Shown here: piece by piece, positions 1 through 6,735 of the stretch | How positions within the stretch are numbered: position 1 is the stretch's first letter | How the letters are laid out: each line of letters opens with the position of its first letter | Assembly (NCBI GenBank): GCA_002342685.1 | Contig: DDQN01000047.1 | Span: 1-27,174, forward strand | Direction of reading: 5' to 3' | Length of the DNA stretch: 27,174 nt | From: Vibrio sp. UBA2441 | GTDB lineage: Bacteria > Pseudomonadota > Gammaproteobacteria > Enterobacterales > Vibrionaceae | Translations under genes and position numbers: made by a program | Notes under the pieces: model-generated | Databases searched by the model: none | Seen by the model: only the letters and a program-made list of their open reading frames with translations | Told to the model about the DNA's origin: nothing

Positions 1-400
1 ACTCTTCTGACTCTTCTGACTCTTTAGGAGTTTGCTCATCTTCAAATTGGACAGCAACCTCTTCTTCAACAATGTTTGTAGATTCTTCTTCATTATCGTG
101 ACTTTCTTCAGCTATTGTTGATTCTGCTGGTATCTCTTCGGTTTGAACTTCCTGCAATTCTTGCGCGCGAGCTTCAATGTCCGCTTCTACTTGCTCAGAG
201 TCCTGCTCAGAGTCTGTTTCTTCTACTTGAGATAGCTCAACCGTCTCTTGTAACGGCTCAACAATCGCTTGTTCACTCTGTTCTTCTAGTTTGCTCTCTT
301 CTTGTTGAAGAGGCTCTTTCTGTTCTACGTCTTGGCTTTGCTCTTCTTTGTTACCAAAACCAAGCCATGAAAATAACCCACGCTTTTTCTTTTCCGTCAT
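1..400 (-). CDS. ftsY: Signal recognition particle receptor FtsY, N-terminal part (partial)
   Basis: FtsY is the membrane-associated SRP receptor GTPase that brings ribosome-nascent-chain complexes to the SecYEG translocon. Only the first ~133 codons are in the window; the gene runs off the left edge, so the NG GTPase domain is not visible. The start is the ATG at 400, giving MTEKKKRGLFSWLGFG, which matches the usual basic, amphipathic FtsY N-terminus. It is followed by a long low-complexity Glu/Gln/Ser/Val stretch, the acidic A domain of enterobacterial and Vibrio FtsY. The divergent position next to rsmD is the same as in E. coli and supports the call. FtsE and FtsX would be expected next to the left, outside the window. 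The A domain varies strongly between species, so the identification rests on N-terminus, composition and synteny. Confidence 0.9.
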   Translation of the reverse strand, partial: MTEKKKRGLFSWLGFGNKEEQSQDVEQKEPLQQEESKLEEQSEQAIVEPLQETVELSQVEETDSEQDSEQVEADIEARAQELQEVQTEEIPAESTIAEESHDNEEESTNIVEEEVAVQFEDEQTPKESEESEE

Positions 401-588
401 CAGGCAAAATCCTAGATCTAACTACCACAATTTTTAATTTGAGTTCTATTTACAATGATTCACTCAACACCAATACTCTGTTTCGATCAGTAAAACAGAA
501 TAAAATCACAAAGTACTGAAATCTTTTTACAATGATTGGTACACTTTGAGTCAGTTATAGTATCACTTTATTCGCGGTCAAAAAATCT

Positions 589-1188
589 ATGGTAAGACGT
601 CGTCCACAAAACTCTCTCACAAAAAAGAGCTCTAGTGGCTCAATTAGAATTATTTCCGGTCTTTGGAGAGGAAGAAAGTTACCTGTTTATGAGGCTGAAG
701 GCTTACGCCCAACAACGGATAGAATTAAAGAAACCGTATTTAACTGGCTTGCTCAGGATATTCCTCATGCCAAATGCTTAGATGTTTTTGCCGGCTCTGG
801 CGGTCTTGGGTTCGAAGCCGCTTCTCGGCAAGCCACTAATGTTGTTATGCTAGAGTTAAATAAAGATGCTCACAAACAGCTGCTCAGCAATATCTCCACG
901 TTAAAAACTGAGAGTATTCAAGCAATTAATATCAACGCAATAGATTACCTAAGTAAGCCAAGTAACGCATTTGATATTGTTTTTATTGACCCTCCATTTA
1001 GACAGGGTCTGCTTGATAAAGTCATTCATTTACTTGAAGAGAATGGTTGGCTAAAAGAAAATGCTATGATCTATATAGAAACTGAGAAAGAACTTGTTCT
1101 CAAAGAGATTCCTGAACATTGGTCTCTTTATCGAGAAAAAACAGCAGGACAAGTTAGTTTTCGACTTTATGAAAGGAACGTTGAATGA
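589..1188 (+). CDS. rsmD: 16S rRNA (guanine(966)-N2)-methyltransferase RsmD
   Basis: RsmD uses S-adenosylmethionine to methylate N2 of G966 of 16S rRNA during 30S assembly. The 199-residue product has the family length. Residues 19-56 carry the conserved start (IRIISGLWRGRKLP, then LRPTTDRIKETVFNWL). The SAM-binding motif DVFAGSGGLG is at 65-74 and the catalytic N-methyltransferase motif DPPF at 134-137. The C-terminus ends with the typical AGQVSFRLYER pattern. The ATG at 589 has no clear Shine-Dalgarno sequence, so the true start could differ slightly. Its stop overlaps the next gene by four bases (ATGA), implying co-translation. It is divergent from ftsY, as in E. coli. Confidence 0.96.
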   Translation: MVRRRPQNSLTKKSSSGSIRIISGLWRGRKLPVYEAEGLRPTTDRIKETVFNWLAQDIPHAKCLDVFAGSGGLGFEAASRQATNVVMLELNKDAHKQLLSNISTLKTESIQAININAIDYLSKPSNAFDIVFIDPPFRQGLLDKVIHLLEENGWLKENAMIYIETEKELVLKEIPEHWSLYREKTAGQVSFRLYERNVE

Positions 1189-1451
1189 GAATACTACTAT
1201 TTTTAGCTAAGGCCTCAATTGCCTTTGTTTGGGCCGTTTTGATATTGAATCTCTTTATGCCATTTCCAGGTAAGGCGGCCATCGCACTTTATATTATGAC
1301 CGGATTCCTGTTTATGATGCATGCTGTGCAAATGCTTATTTTTATTGGTGCATTTGGAGACAAAGTCAAAATTAGTGGATGGGAGAAATGGTCTATTTTG
1401 ATCTTTGGCATCTTTTCTCTTCTCGACATAAGACGCAAACATATGATGTAA
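1185..1451 (+). CDS. yhhL: Small inner-membrane protein of the DUF1145 (YhhL) family
   Basis: This 88-residue hydrophobic protein has about three membrane segments (roughly residues 2-26, 29-55 and 67-80) and a basic C-terminal tail (RRKH). It overlaps the end of rsmD by four bases, the arrangement of yhhL after rsmD in E. coli, and the sequence has the DUF1145 character (AxWxxLxxNLxxPFPGKA near the N-terminus). Its function is unknown. A perfect hairpin begins at the stop codon, so the rsmD transcript ends here. The overlapping minus-strand reading frame is a shadow. Confidence 0.85.
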   Translation: MRILLFLAKASIAFVWAVLILNLFMPFPGKAAIALYIMTGFLFMMHAVQMLIFIGAFGDKVKISGWEKWSILIFGIFSLLDIRRKHMM

Positions 1452-1480
1452 GAAAAGCGCTTTGTAAGCGCTTTTCTTAC
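1448..1480. terminator. Bidirectional intrinsic terminator between yhhL and yhgN
   Basis: A perfect 15-bp inverted repeat: GTAAGAAAAGCGCTT (1448-1462), a 3-base loop (1463-1465) and its exact complement (1466-1480). The arm contains a run of A/T (AAGAAAAG / CTTTTCTT), giving a U-rich 3' side in both directions. It lies between the convergent genes yhhL (stop 1449-1451) and yhgN (stop at 1489), so it probably ends both transcripts. Confidence 0.9.
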
Positions 1481-1488
1481 ATCTATAA

Positions 1489-2073
1489 CTAACCGAGATA
1501 ATCTTTAAAACCATCCAACAACATTTGAGTGGCAATCATAATGAGCAATAACCCCATCAGACGCTCTACGGCTTTTAAACCCCGCTCACCAAGTAGCTTA
1601 TGGAAAAAGTTTATGAACATCAGTATGACAAAAGTGGCTACCCAGGCGATGGTTAACGCCGCCGCCCAATCCCACAATCGGTCAGGTTCCTGACTTGAAA
1701 GCAGTAATAATGAGGCCATTACAGAAGGTCCCGCTATCATCGGAATAGCCATAGGAACAATATAAGGCTCTTCACCAGCCGCAAGCCCAGTGACACCGCC
1801 CGGTTGAGGAAATATCATTCTGATTGCAATGATAAATAGTATCACACCACCAGAGATACTGAGTGTTTCTGGTTGGACATGAAGGAAGTTTAAGATTGTC
1901 TGACCACCAAACAAAAATGCCATTAATATGGCTAACGCGAAGCAAAGCTCACGAATTAATATGCGTCGACGTCGCTTAGGTTCAATATGCTTTAGTATGG
2001 AAAGGAACACTGGCAAGTTCCCTAGTGGGTCCATGATCAAAAACAGCATAGTTGCCGCAGACAATATTTCCAT
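1489..2073 (-). CDS. yhgN: MarC-family inner-membrane protein YhgN
   Basis: A 194-residue polytopic membrane protein with about six membrane segments. It follows E. coli YhgN closely by eye: LIMDPLGNLPVF at residues 12-23, EPKRRRRILIRE near 32-43, SISGGVILFIIAIRMIFP near 73-90, AGEEPYIVPMAIPMIAGPS near 99-117, and ERLMGLLLIMIATQMLLDG at the C-terminus. The MarC/YhgN/YchE family is distantly related to amino-acid transporters; MarC was wrongly linked to antibiotic resistance, and no substrate is firmly known. The ATG at 2073 has little visible ribosome-binding sequence. It converges on yhhL across a shared terminator and lies 41 bases downstream of the yecH-like gene. Confidence 0.9.
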   Translation of the reverse strand: MEILSAATMLFLIMDPLGNLPVFLSILKHIEPKRRRRILIRELCFALAILMAFLFGGQTILNFLHVQPETLSISGGVILFIIAIRMIFPQPGGVTGLAAGEEPYIVPMAIPMIAGPSVMASLLLLSSQEPDRLWDWAAALTIAWVATFVILMFINFFHKLLGERGLKAVERLMGLLLIMIATQMLLDGFKDYLG

Positions 2074-2114
2074 TTTTAATTACATCTCGAAAAATAGGTT
2101 ATTAAAAGAATAGC

Positions 2115-2351
2115 TTAATGTGCACAATGGTTGGCAACATTTGAGGTATATTTTCCTTCCACTGCAATGATTTTTTGCATGCGAATAAGAAATTCGAAAA
2201 GGGCATCAAAATCCAATCCATCACTTCTACATGTGTGAAACTGAACATCACTCCCAAAACGCTCGGTAATATACGCCTTTAAGTCATCTTTGGTAAGAGA
2301 TTGCTCTGAAAGAACTTCTAATAATTTATGACCGTGAACTTGCTGCGTCAT
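2115..2351 (-). CDS. yecH: YecH-family small metal-binding protein
   Basis: A 78-residue cytoplasmic protein of the YecH/DUF2492 family. The pattern QVHGHKLLEVL at the N-terminus, ITERFGSDVQFHTCRSDGLDFDALFEFL in two blocks in the middle, and a His/Cys-rich end (NHCAH) match E. coli YecH. Likely metal ligands are His6, His8, His39, Cys41, His75, Cys76 and His78. I placed the start at the ATG at 2351 (MTQQ) rather than the upstream in-frame ATG at 2366, because a strong GGAGGG lies just before 2351 with proper spacing and would fall inside the longer frame. The biological role is unknown; metal binding is inferred from the ligand pattern and the family name. Confidence 0.82.
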   Translation of the reverse strand: MTQQVHGHKLLEVLSEQSLTKDDLKAYITERFGSDVQFHTCRSDGLDFDALFEFLIRMQKIIAVEGKYTSNVANHCAH

Positions 2352-2452
2352 TGTACCCTCCAGCATTTTAAAGGTAGAGAATACAGTGAAATTTACAAAA
2401 TATCTTTTAAATTTAACTTTACGCCAAGAAGAGATTGATGTGGAAAATAACG

Positions 2453-3076
2453 TTAAACAATCACTGATGCAACAACAAATGCTTGCCCAAGAAAATACCC
2501 CGCGGTAACTAAGACATTCGCATTGATAATAGATTTATTGTATTGATTTAATGCCCTGATTAAAGTCGAAGCAATAAACACAAAAGACGCAATACATCCA
2601 AATAGATGACCTAGCGTAGGTTCCGCCAGCCAGACTGCACTCGCGGCCCATGTCATTTGAACCAATACCAACCCCATAATAGATACGGGAAAAACTAGGG
2701 TATCCAATTTAGGAAGTAATAACAGAACCACCATTATCCCTGTAGCAAATAGAAGAGCAGGCAACCACCATGTCATCTCTCCAGAGAACTGCAGCCAAAA
2801 TGCCTTGCTATAACTTAAAAATGCTATTAATAAGGTAGCGAAACTTGCTTTCACCTGAGGTTTTTTCAGCAGACAAAGCAGATCGGAAACGATGGACAAC
2901 ACTAATCCAAAACCAACCCAAAAGAGCTGTGGTTGCTCAAAGCCAGATGTAACTAAAATAGCCAATAACGACAATAAAGTGATCGGCTTGAAAGCGTTGG
3001 AAAGAATTTTATTCTCATGTTTTACTGCTGAGATATGAATTATTCCAGATAGCCCTGCTACCAACCAACCCCACAT
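2453..3076 (-). CDS. YhhN/TMEM86 family membrane protein (lysoplasmalogenase family)
   Basis: A 207-residue integral membrane protein with about seven to eight hydrophobic segments. Family features include NAFKPITLLSLLA near residues 27-39 (the FKPLT motif of YhhN) and the segment around 60-67 (LSIVSDLLCLL), in which an acidic residue within the membrane (Asp66) corresponds to the GD motif of the family. The eukaryotic relative TMEM86B hydrolyses the vinyl-ether bond of lysoplasmalogens. Whether the bacterial member does this is not shown, since most Vibrio-type bacteria are not known for plasmalogens. In E. coli yhhN lies near rsmD-yhhL; here it is nearby but on the opposite strand. Confidence 0.8.
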   Translation of the reverse strand: MWGWLVAGLSGIIHISAVKHENKILSNAFKPITLLSLLAILVTSGFEQPQLFWVGFGLVLSIVSDLLCLLKKPQVKASFATLLIAFLSYSKAFWLQFSGEMTWWLPALLFATGIMVVLLLLPKLDTLVFPVSIMGLVLVQMTWAASAVWLAEPTLGHLFGCIASFVFIASTLIRALNQYNKSIINANVLVTAGYFLGQAFVVASVIV

Positions 3077-3274
3077 AGCGCGTCCTCTTAGTTACGAAGG
3101 TCGCCAGTGTAGGAAAATCGTCATTTTAGTCCAGCAAGAATTACTAATAGTTGGATCTAAACAGTGAAATATCAATTATCGCAAACCATTTAAAACACAA
3201 AGCCAACATATTTAACATCCGATTAACCTATACGTGTGAGGATTGAGAGGTACGAGATGTGATTCGCCACTTCA
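3077..3274. other. Intergenic stretch upstream of the yhhN-like gene
   Basis: About 198 bases without an ORF, between the stop of the HEPN-like gene and the start of the yhhN-like gene. It is AT-rich and must hold the promoter for the yhhN-like gene if that gene is not read from upstream. I saw no clear terminator or operator. Confidence 0.5.
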
Positions 3275-3640
3275 TCATAAATGCGATGACAATTTGTCCC
3301 AATGAACATAATAAAAACCGAGGGCCGCGAGAGTTATTAATGTCATTAGCGAAATCGCAACTCTCCAGATAAATCGATTTGCGCGTGGTGTTAGTTCTTT
3401 TTCACATTCGTCACATACCGATAAAAACTGCTTACGATCGTCAAGCTTAAAACTGTCTTCGTGTACAATTCTATTGCGTATCGTCGCTATATACCTTAGC
3501 TTGCTTATCACATCATGTGGTAAACGTTCCTCGCAGCTGGTTACCAGTTGATGCAACCCTTTTCCATCTGCATGATATTGAACCCTTAGCAACTTCTCTA
3601 TACGGCGAGTGCGTGTGACTACTTTCTCAATATCTGACAT
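3275..3640 (-). CDS. Small C-terminally membrane-anchored protein with an RNxxxH motif (DUF4145/HEPN-like)
   Basis: A 121-residue protein from the ATG at 3640, chosen because a GGGGG stretch lies about eight bases upstream. A longer frame starts at 3706 but has no ribosome site. The soluble part (residues 1-87) is predicted mostly helical and charged, and carries RNRIVH at 55-60 after ISKLRYIATI. This is the RNxxxH signature of HEPN-fold proteins and of DUF4145-type domains. Residues 90-112 form one membrane segment (WRVAISLMTLITLAALGFYYVHW), leaving only a short C-terminal tail, so this is probably a tail-anchored or N-in protein. HEPN domains include RNases of toxin and defence systems, but DUF4145 members have no established function. 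No antitoxin partner is visible beside it. Confidence 0.7.
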   Translation of the reverse strand: MSDIEKVVTRTRRIEKLLRVQYHADGKGLHQLVTSCEERLPHDVISKLRYIATIRNRIVHEDSFKLDDRKQFLSVCDECEKELTPRANRFIWRVAISLMTLITLAALGFYYVHWDKLSSHL

Positions 3641-3803
3641 TGTAATACCCCCTACACTCAATTCGTTATTGTCATTCCTAATCCAAACGAAACTCAAATG
3701 GATCAATTAAAAGTATAATAAACTCCTGAGAAAACACGTTGATATCATTACATTTCAAGAATAAAGAATGTGAAGCAGGTGTAATTTCTACCAATTAATA
3801 GCG

Positions 3804-4817
3804 TTAAGGCAGAAGCCATCGTGTTTTTTCAGATAGAGAAATACGCCAGCTCAGTAACAGAGCACCAGCTCCACTCAGTAGTACCCAGATAGGAATCACC
3901 CATCCAGGGTGCCCCTGATACCCATACAGTGCTTTCATAGGCCATAAGAACAAAGGATGGAGTAGATAGACACCTAAGCTGTGCTGGCTGATAAACACCA
4001 CTACTCTTTTAATTTTTTGTGGCAAGCTATCCCCTACGTATCGACATATCACAAAGACCATCGAAGCGACGATAATGGTGTTAATCGTTTTATAGGATAA
4101 CCAGCGACCAACTGTATAGGTTCCAGCGTCAAGACTCAGGCTAGTTACCATGTACGTTGTCATGACCAAAGCAAATGCCCCCAGAAAGGTCAACCCAAAA
4201 AGATACAACCGACATAGCGATATTTTTTTATATAAAACGTACCCCAAGGGTAAATAGCCACTGTAAAGCCATAACTGATTGCTCCAGAAACCATCAATGC
4301 CAAACAGAAACAGTGTTGCAGTAAATAACCAAAAAACCACCAATAAATACAGCGCGGTATCATTGTCGTTTCTGACTAACAGCTGGAAAAAGGGAATCAT
4401 CAAATAAAGAGGAATGAAATAATAGAAAAAGCCCAGATGATAATATGTTGCATTGTGAAGACTGTTTTCCAGTTTATTTTCCACCAAACTAAAGTTGAAG
4501 CCATCGAGCGTCCAACCGGATAGGAATGCATAGAAGAATGACCACAAAATAAAAGGAATGACGACCTTAGCTAAACGACGCTTGATGTAGTATTTCATGT
4601 CAAACGGCCTATTGTCGTTTAACATCAAAGCCCCCGTAATCAAAATAAAAACAGGAACAGCCCAACGACTAAAACTATTTACCGTTATTGCCGTTATCCA
4701 TTGTTCAAAAGGAATACTCCCAAGCTCATGCCGATAGGGTGCCAAGACGTGTATGGCAATCACCGCAATCGCGGCCAGACAGCGCATTAAATCAAAAAAG
4801 AATACCCGTTGTCCCAT
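3804..4817 (-). CDS. Acyltransferase 3 family membrane protein (O-acyltransferase, WecH/OafA-like)
   Basis: A 337-residue integral membrane protein with about ten hydrophobic segments, of the acyltransferase 3 family that moves acetyl or other acyl groups onto surface sugars or similar acceptors. It begins with the typical FFDLMRCLAAIAVIAIHV, in which Arg12 and His23 are the conserved residues of the first membrane helix. SRWAVPVFILITGALM follows near residues 50-65, and YIKRRLAKVVIPFILWS near 77-93. There is no C-terminal SGNH hydrolase domain, so it is the short WecH-like type. The substrate cannot be read from sequence. It is preceded by the terminator of the ars operon and appears to be its own transcription unit. 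The ATG at 4817 starts MGQRVFFFDL. Confidence 0.85.
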   Translation of the reverse strand: MGQRVFFFDLMRCLAAIAVIAIHVLAPYRHELGSIPFEQWITAITVNSFSRWAVPVFILITGALMLNDNRPFDMKYYIKRRLAKVVIPFILWSFFYAFLSGWTLDGFNFSLVENKLENSLHNATYYHLGFFYYFIPLYLMIPFFQLLVRNDNDTALYLLVVFWLFTATLFLFGIDGFWSNQLWLYSGYLPLGYVLYKKISLCRLYLFGLTFLGAFALVMTTYMVTSLSLDAGTYTVGRWLSYKTINTIIVASMVFVICRYVGDSLPQKIKRVVVFISQHSLGVYLLHPLFLWPMKALYGYQGHPGWVIPIWVLLSGAGALLLSWRISLSEKTRWLLP

Positions 4818-4894
4818 GCCTTTGCTCTTCTGTTTTTGTTATTGGGTGATTGTATTCAAACGGGCTCACTTTATCGTCAACTTTAAGTAAGAAA

Positions 4895-4926
4895 TAAAAA
4901 AGCCCGGTGATAAACCGAGCTTTTTC
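4895..4926 (-). terminator. Intrinsic terminator of the ars operon
   Basis: Read on the minus strand this is a hairpin, arms at about 4898-4908 and 4914-4925 with one internal mismatch and a five-base loop, followed by a U-rich run. It lies 14 bases after the arsJ stop codon and separates the ars operon from the acyltransferase gene. Confidence 0.85.
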
Positions 4927-4939
4927 AATACGCCTGCAT

Positions 4940-6160
4940 TCATACCGCGTTGGCTTTCTGAGCCTTAGGTAAGTAAAACGAAATCAGACTCGTTAATACA
5001 AGAAAAGCAAATGATACCCATAAACAGGCCGCTAAACCTGCAATTTGAAATATCCAACCAGAAAGAATGGTACCTATCAGCCTCCCCATTGCATTGGCCA
5101 TATAATAGAAACCAACATCGAGGGAGACACCATCACCTTTCGCATAACTCACAATCAAATAAGAATGTAATGAAGAATTAATAGCAAAGACCACACCAAA
5201 AATTAGTAGCCCGACAATGATAACAAACTCTGGTTGCCAACCCAGTTGAACACCATAAGCAACCAGTCCAGTAATGACAGACAGTAATACCGCCCACCAT
5301 ATTGCAGCCGAACCATCTGGGACTGTCCCCTGAGCTTTACCGGTAATTTTAGGGGCAATACCCTGAACTAATCCATAGGCGATAACCCACAAGGCAAGAA
5401 ATCCGCCAACCCATAAATGGTCCCAGCCAAATACGGTTCCGAGATAGACCGGAAGCGCTACAACAAACCAAACATCTCTTGCACCAAAAAGAAACATTCT
5501 GGCGGCTGACAATATATTTATGCTTGGTGACTTGGAAAAAATATGTTTGAACTTTGGCTTACTTTTCGCTTTGCCCATATTACTTTCAAGGCTGATCAGG
5601 CTACCAACAAATACCACAGTTAAAACCGCTGCCATCGCAAGCACGGCATAGCGAAAACCAATAACAGAGAGCAGCAGACCACCGATAAAAAAACCGGCTC
5701 CCTTTAGCGCATTTTTAGAGCCGGTGAGTATGGCTACCCATTTGTACAGCGCGCCCTGTTGCTCATCAGGAACCAAGGTTTTTATCGCACTCTTGGCACT
5801 CATTTTATTGAGGTCTTTTGCAATACCTGAAACCGCTTGAGCGGCCATAACCCAAGGTATTGTTAGCCACACATTTGGCACTGCCAGCATCACCAAAGCA
5901 ATAATCTGTAATGCCAAACCAATATTCATAGTCCGATTTAGGCCTAACCTTGCCCCCAGCCAACCACCCACTAAATTGGTCACCACACCAAAGAACTCAT
6001 AAAACAGAAAAAGAGAAGCGATGGCTAACGTGCTATATCCTAGGTCATGGAAATACAACACTACCAACATTCGCAATGCACCGTCAGTTATCGTAAAGTT
6101 CCAATAATTAAATGTCACAATCATATACTGACGGACACTTTTACTTAGGCTAGAAATCAT
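4940..6160 (-). CDS. arsJ: Organoarsenical efflux MFS transporter ArsJ
   Basis: ArsJ is a major facilitator permease that exports 1-arseno-3-phosphoglycerate, the unstable product formed when glyceraldehyde-3-phosphate dehydrogenase uses arsenate in place of phosphate. The 406-residue protein has about 11-12 membrane segments. Its start (VRQYMIVTFNYWNFTITDGALRMLVVLYFHDLGY, in two blocks) is characteristic of ArsJ, as is SGIAKDLNKMSAKSAIK near residues 112-128. The neighbours are decisive: the same strand carries arsR, a GAPDH gene and a phosphatase in tight order, the known gapdh-arsJ arrangement. It is the last gene of the operon, 65 bases after the phosphatase; that gap contains a perfect hairpin. 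Substrate assignment follows from family and context. Confidence 0.93.
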   Translation of the reverse strand: MISSLSKSVRQYMIVTFNYWNFTITDGALRMLVVLYFHDLGYSTLAIASLFLFYEFFGVVTNLVGGWLGARLGLNRTMNIGLALQIIALVMLAVPNVWLTIPWVMAAQAVSGIAKDLNKMSAKSAIKTLVPDEQQGALYKWVAILTGSKNALKGAGFFIGGLLLSVIGFRYAVLAMAAVLTVVFVGSLISLESNMGKAKSKPKFKHIFSKSPSINILSAARMFLFGARDVWFVVALPVYLGTVFGWDHLWVGGFLALWVIAYGLVQGIAPKITGKAQGTVPDGSAAIWWAVLLSVITGLVAYGVQLGWQPEFVIIVGLLIFGVVFAINSSLHSYLIVSYAKGDGVSLDVGFYYMANAMGRLIGTILSGWIFQIAGLAACLWVSFAFLVLTSLISFYLPKAQKANAV

Positions 6161-6189
6161 AAGTTAACCCAGTTATCTCTGTTAATTTC

Positions 6190-6218
6190 AGCGTTTGGAT
6201 CATCATGATCCAAACGCT
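6190..6218. repeat. Perfect intra-operon inverted repeat upstream of arsJ
   Basis: AGCGTTTGGATCA (6190-6202), a three-base loop, and its exact complement (6206-6218). It lies in the 65-base gap between the phosphatase stop (6226) and the arsJ start (6160). On the minus strand it is followed by GAAATTAAC, not a T-run, so it does not look like a full terminator. It could stabilise the upstream mRNA end, lower read-through into arsJ, or bind a protein. Its sequence is unlike the candidate ArsR operator. Confidence 0.75.
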
Positions 6219-6225
6219 CTGGTTG

Positions 6226-6726
6226 CTATACTTTTGCTGCCACTTGATCGATGTATTCAATCTGTACGGCCTTGGTAAACGCCCCCGGACGAAGGGCTTT
6301 TACTTCTTTTTTGATTGTTTCAATATCCCACCCTTGTTCGAGCAAAATATGTGCTGCCAGCAATCCGGTACGTCCCGAACCACCCATGCAGTGCAACGCC
6401 ACTTTTCCACCTTGTGTCAAAATAGATTGAACCTCAGGGCTAATCACTGCCCAGCGCTCGTCAAACAAATGGTCAGGTGCACAGTCATCTTCAATCGGCT
6501 GATGGAACCATTGCATGCCAAGGGCTTTTGTTTGCTCTGGTAAATCAGCAACTCCTGCACGATTCATTTCATCGACATTTAATGCAGTAACAATAGCAAG
6601 CACGCCCTGCTCTTTAAGTGTTTTCAATGACGAAGCGAGATCCGCTTCTTTTGTCCCGGGACACGGCGTTAATATCAGCGCCGCGTTTCCTTCGAGTACT
6701 TTTAATTCCCAACTTGGATGTGTCAT
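6226..6726 (-). CDS. Protein-tyrosine/dual-specificity phosphatase-like protein of the ars operon
   Basis: A 166-residue cytoplasmic protein with the cysteine-phosphatase signature HCMGGSGRTG at residues 112-121 (nucleophile Cys113, Arg119) and a plausible general-acid loop PIEDDCAPD near 78-86. The GRTG form resembles Cdc14/KAP-type dual-specificity phosphatases. I chose the second of two adjacent ATGs (6726) because AAGGA lies six bases before it and only three before 6729. That AAGGA abuts the gapdh stop codon (6736-6738), so translation of the two genes is probably coupled. In this operon it sits between gapdh and arsJ. It could act on a phosphorylated sugar intermediate or, like Cdc25-related Acr2, on arsenate. 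The sequence does not decide, and no reductase-specific motif is visible. Confidence 0.88.
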   Translation of the reverse strand: MTHPSWELKVLEGNAALILTPCPGTKEADLASSLKTLKEQGVLAIVTALNVDEMNRAGVADLPEQTKALGMQWFHQPIEDDCAPDHLFDERWAVISPEVQSILTQGGKVALHCMGGSGRTGLLAAHILLEQGWDIETIKKEVKALRPGAFTKAVQIEYIDQVAAKV

Positions 6727-6735
6727 CATTTTTCC

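Noticed and set aside
115..519. Plus-strand ORF of 134 residues at the left edge
   Set aside because: It is the complement of the ftsY acidic coding region and then continues into the intergenic promoter region; it has a leucine-rich shadow composition and no ribosome site.
3275..3706. Longer version of the HEPN-like protein starting at 3706
   Set aside because: The extra N-terminus has no ribosome site, while the ATG at 3640 has a strong G-rich one at correct spacing.
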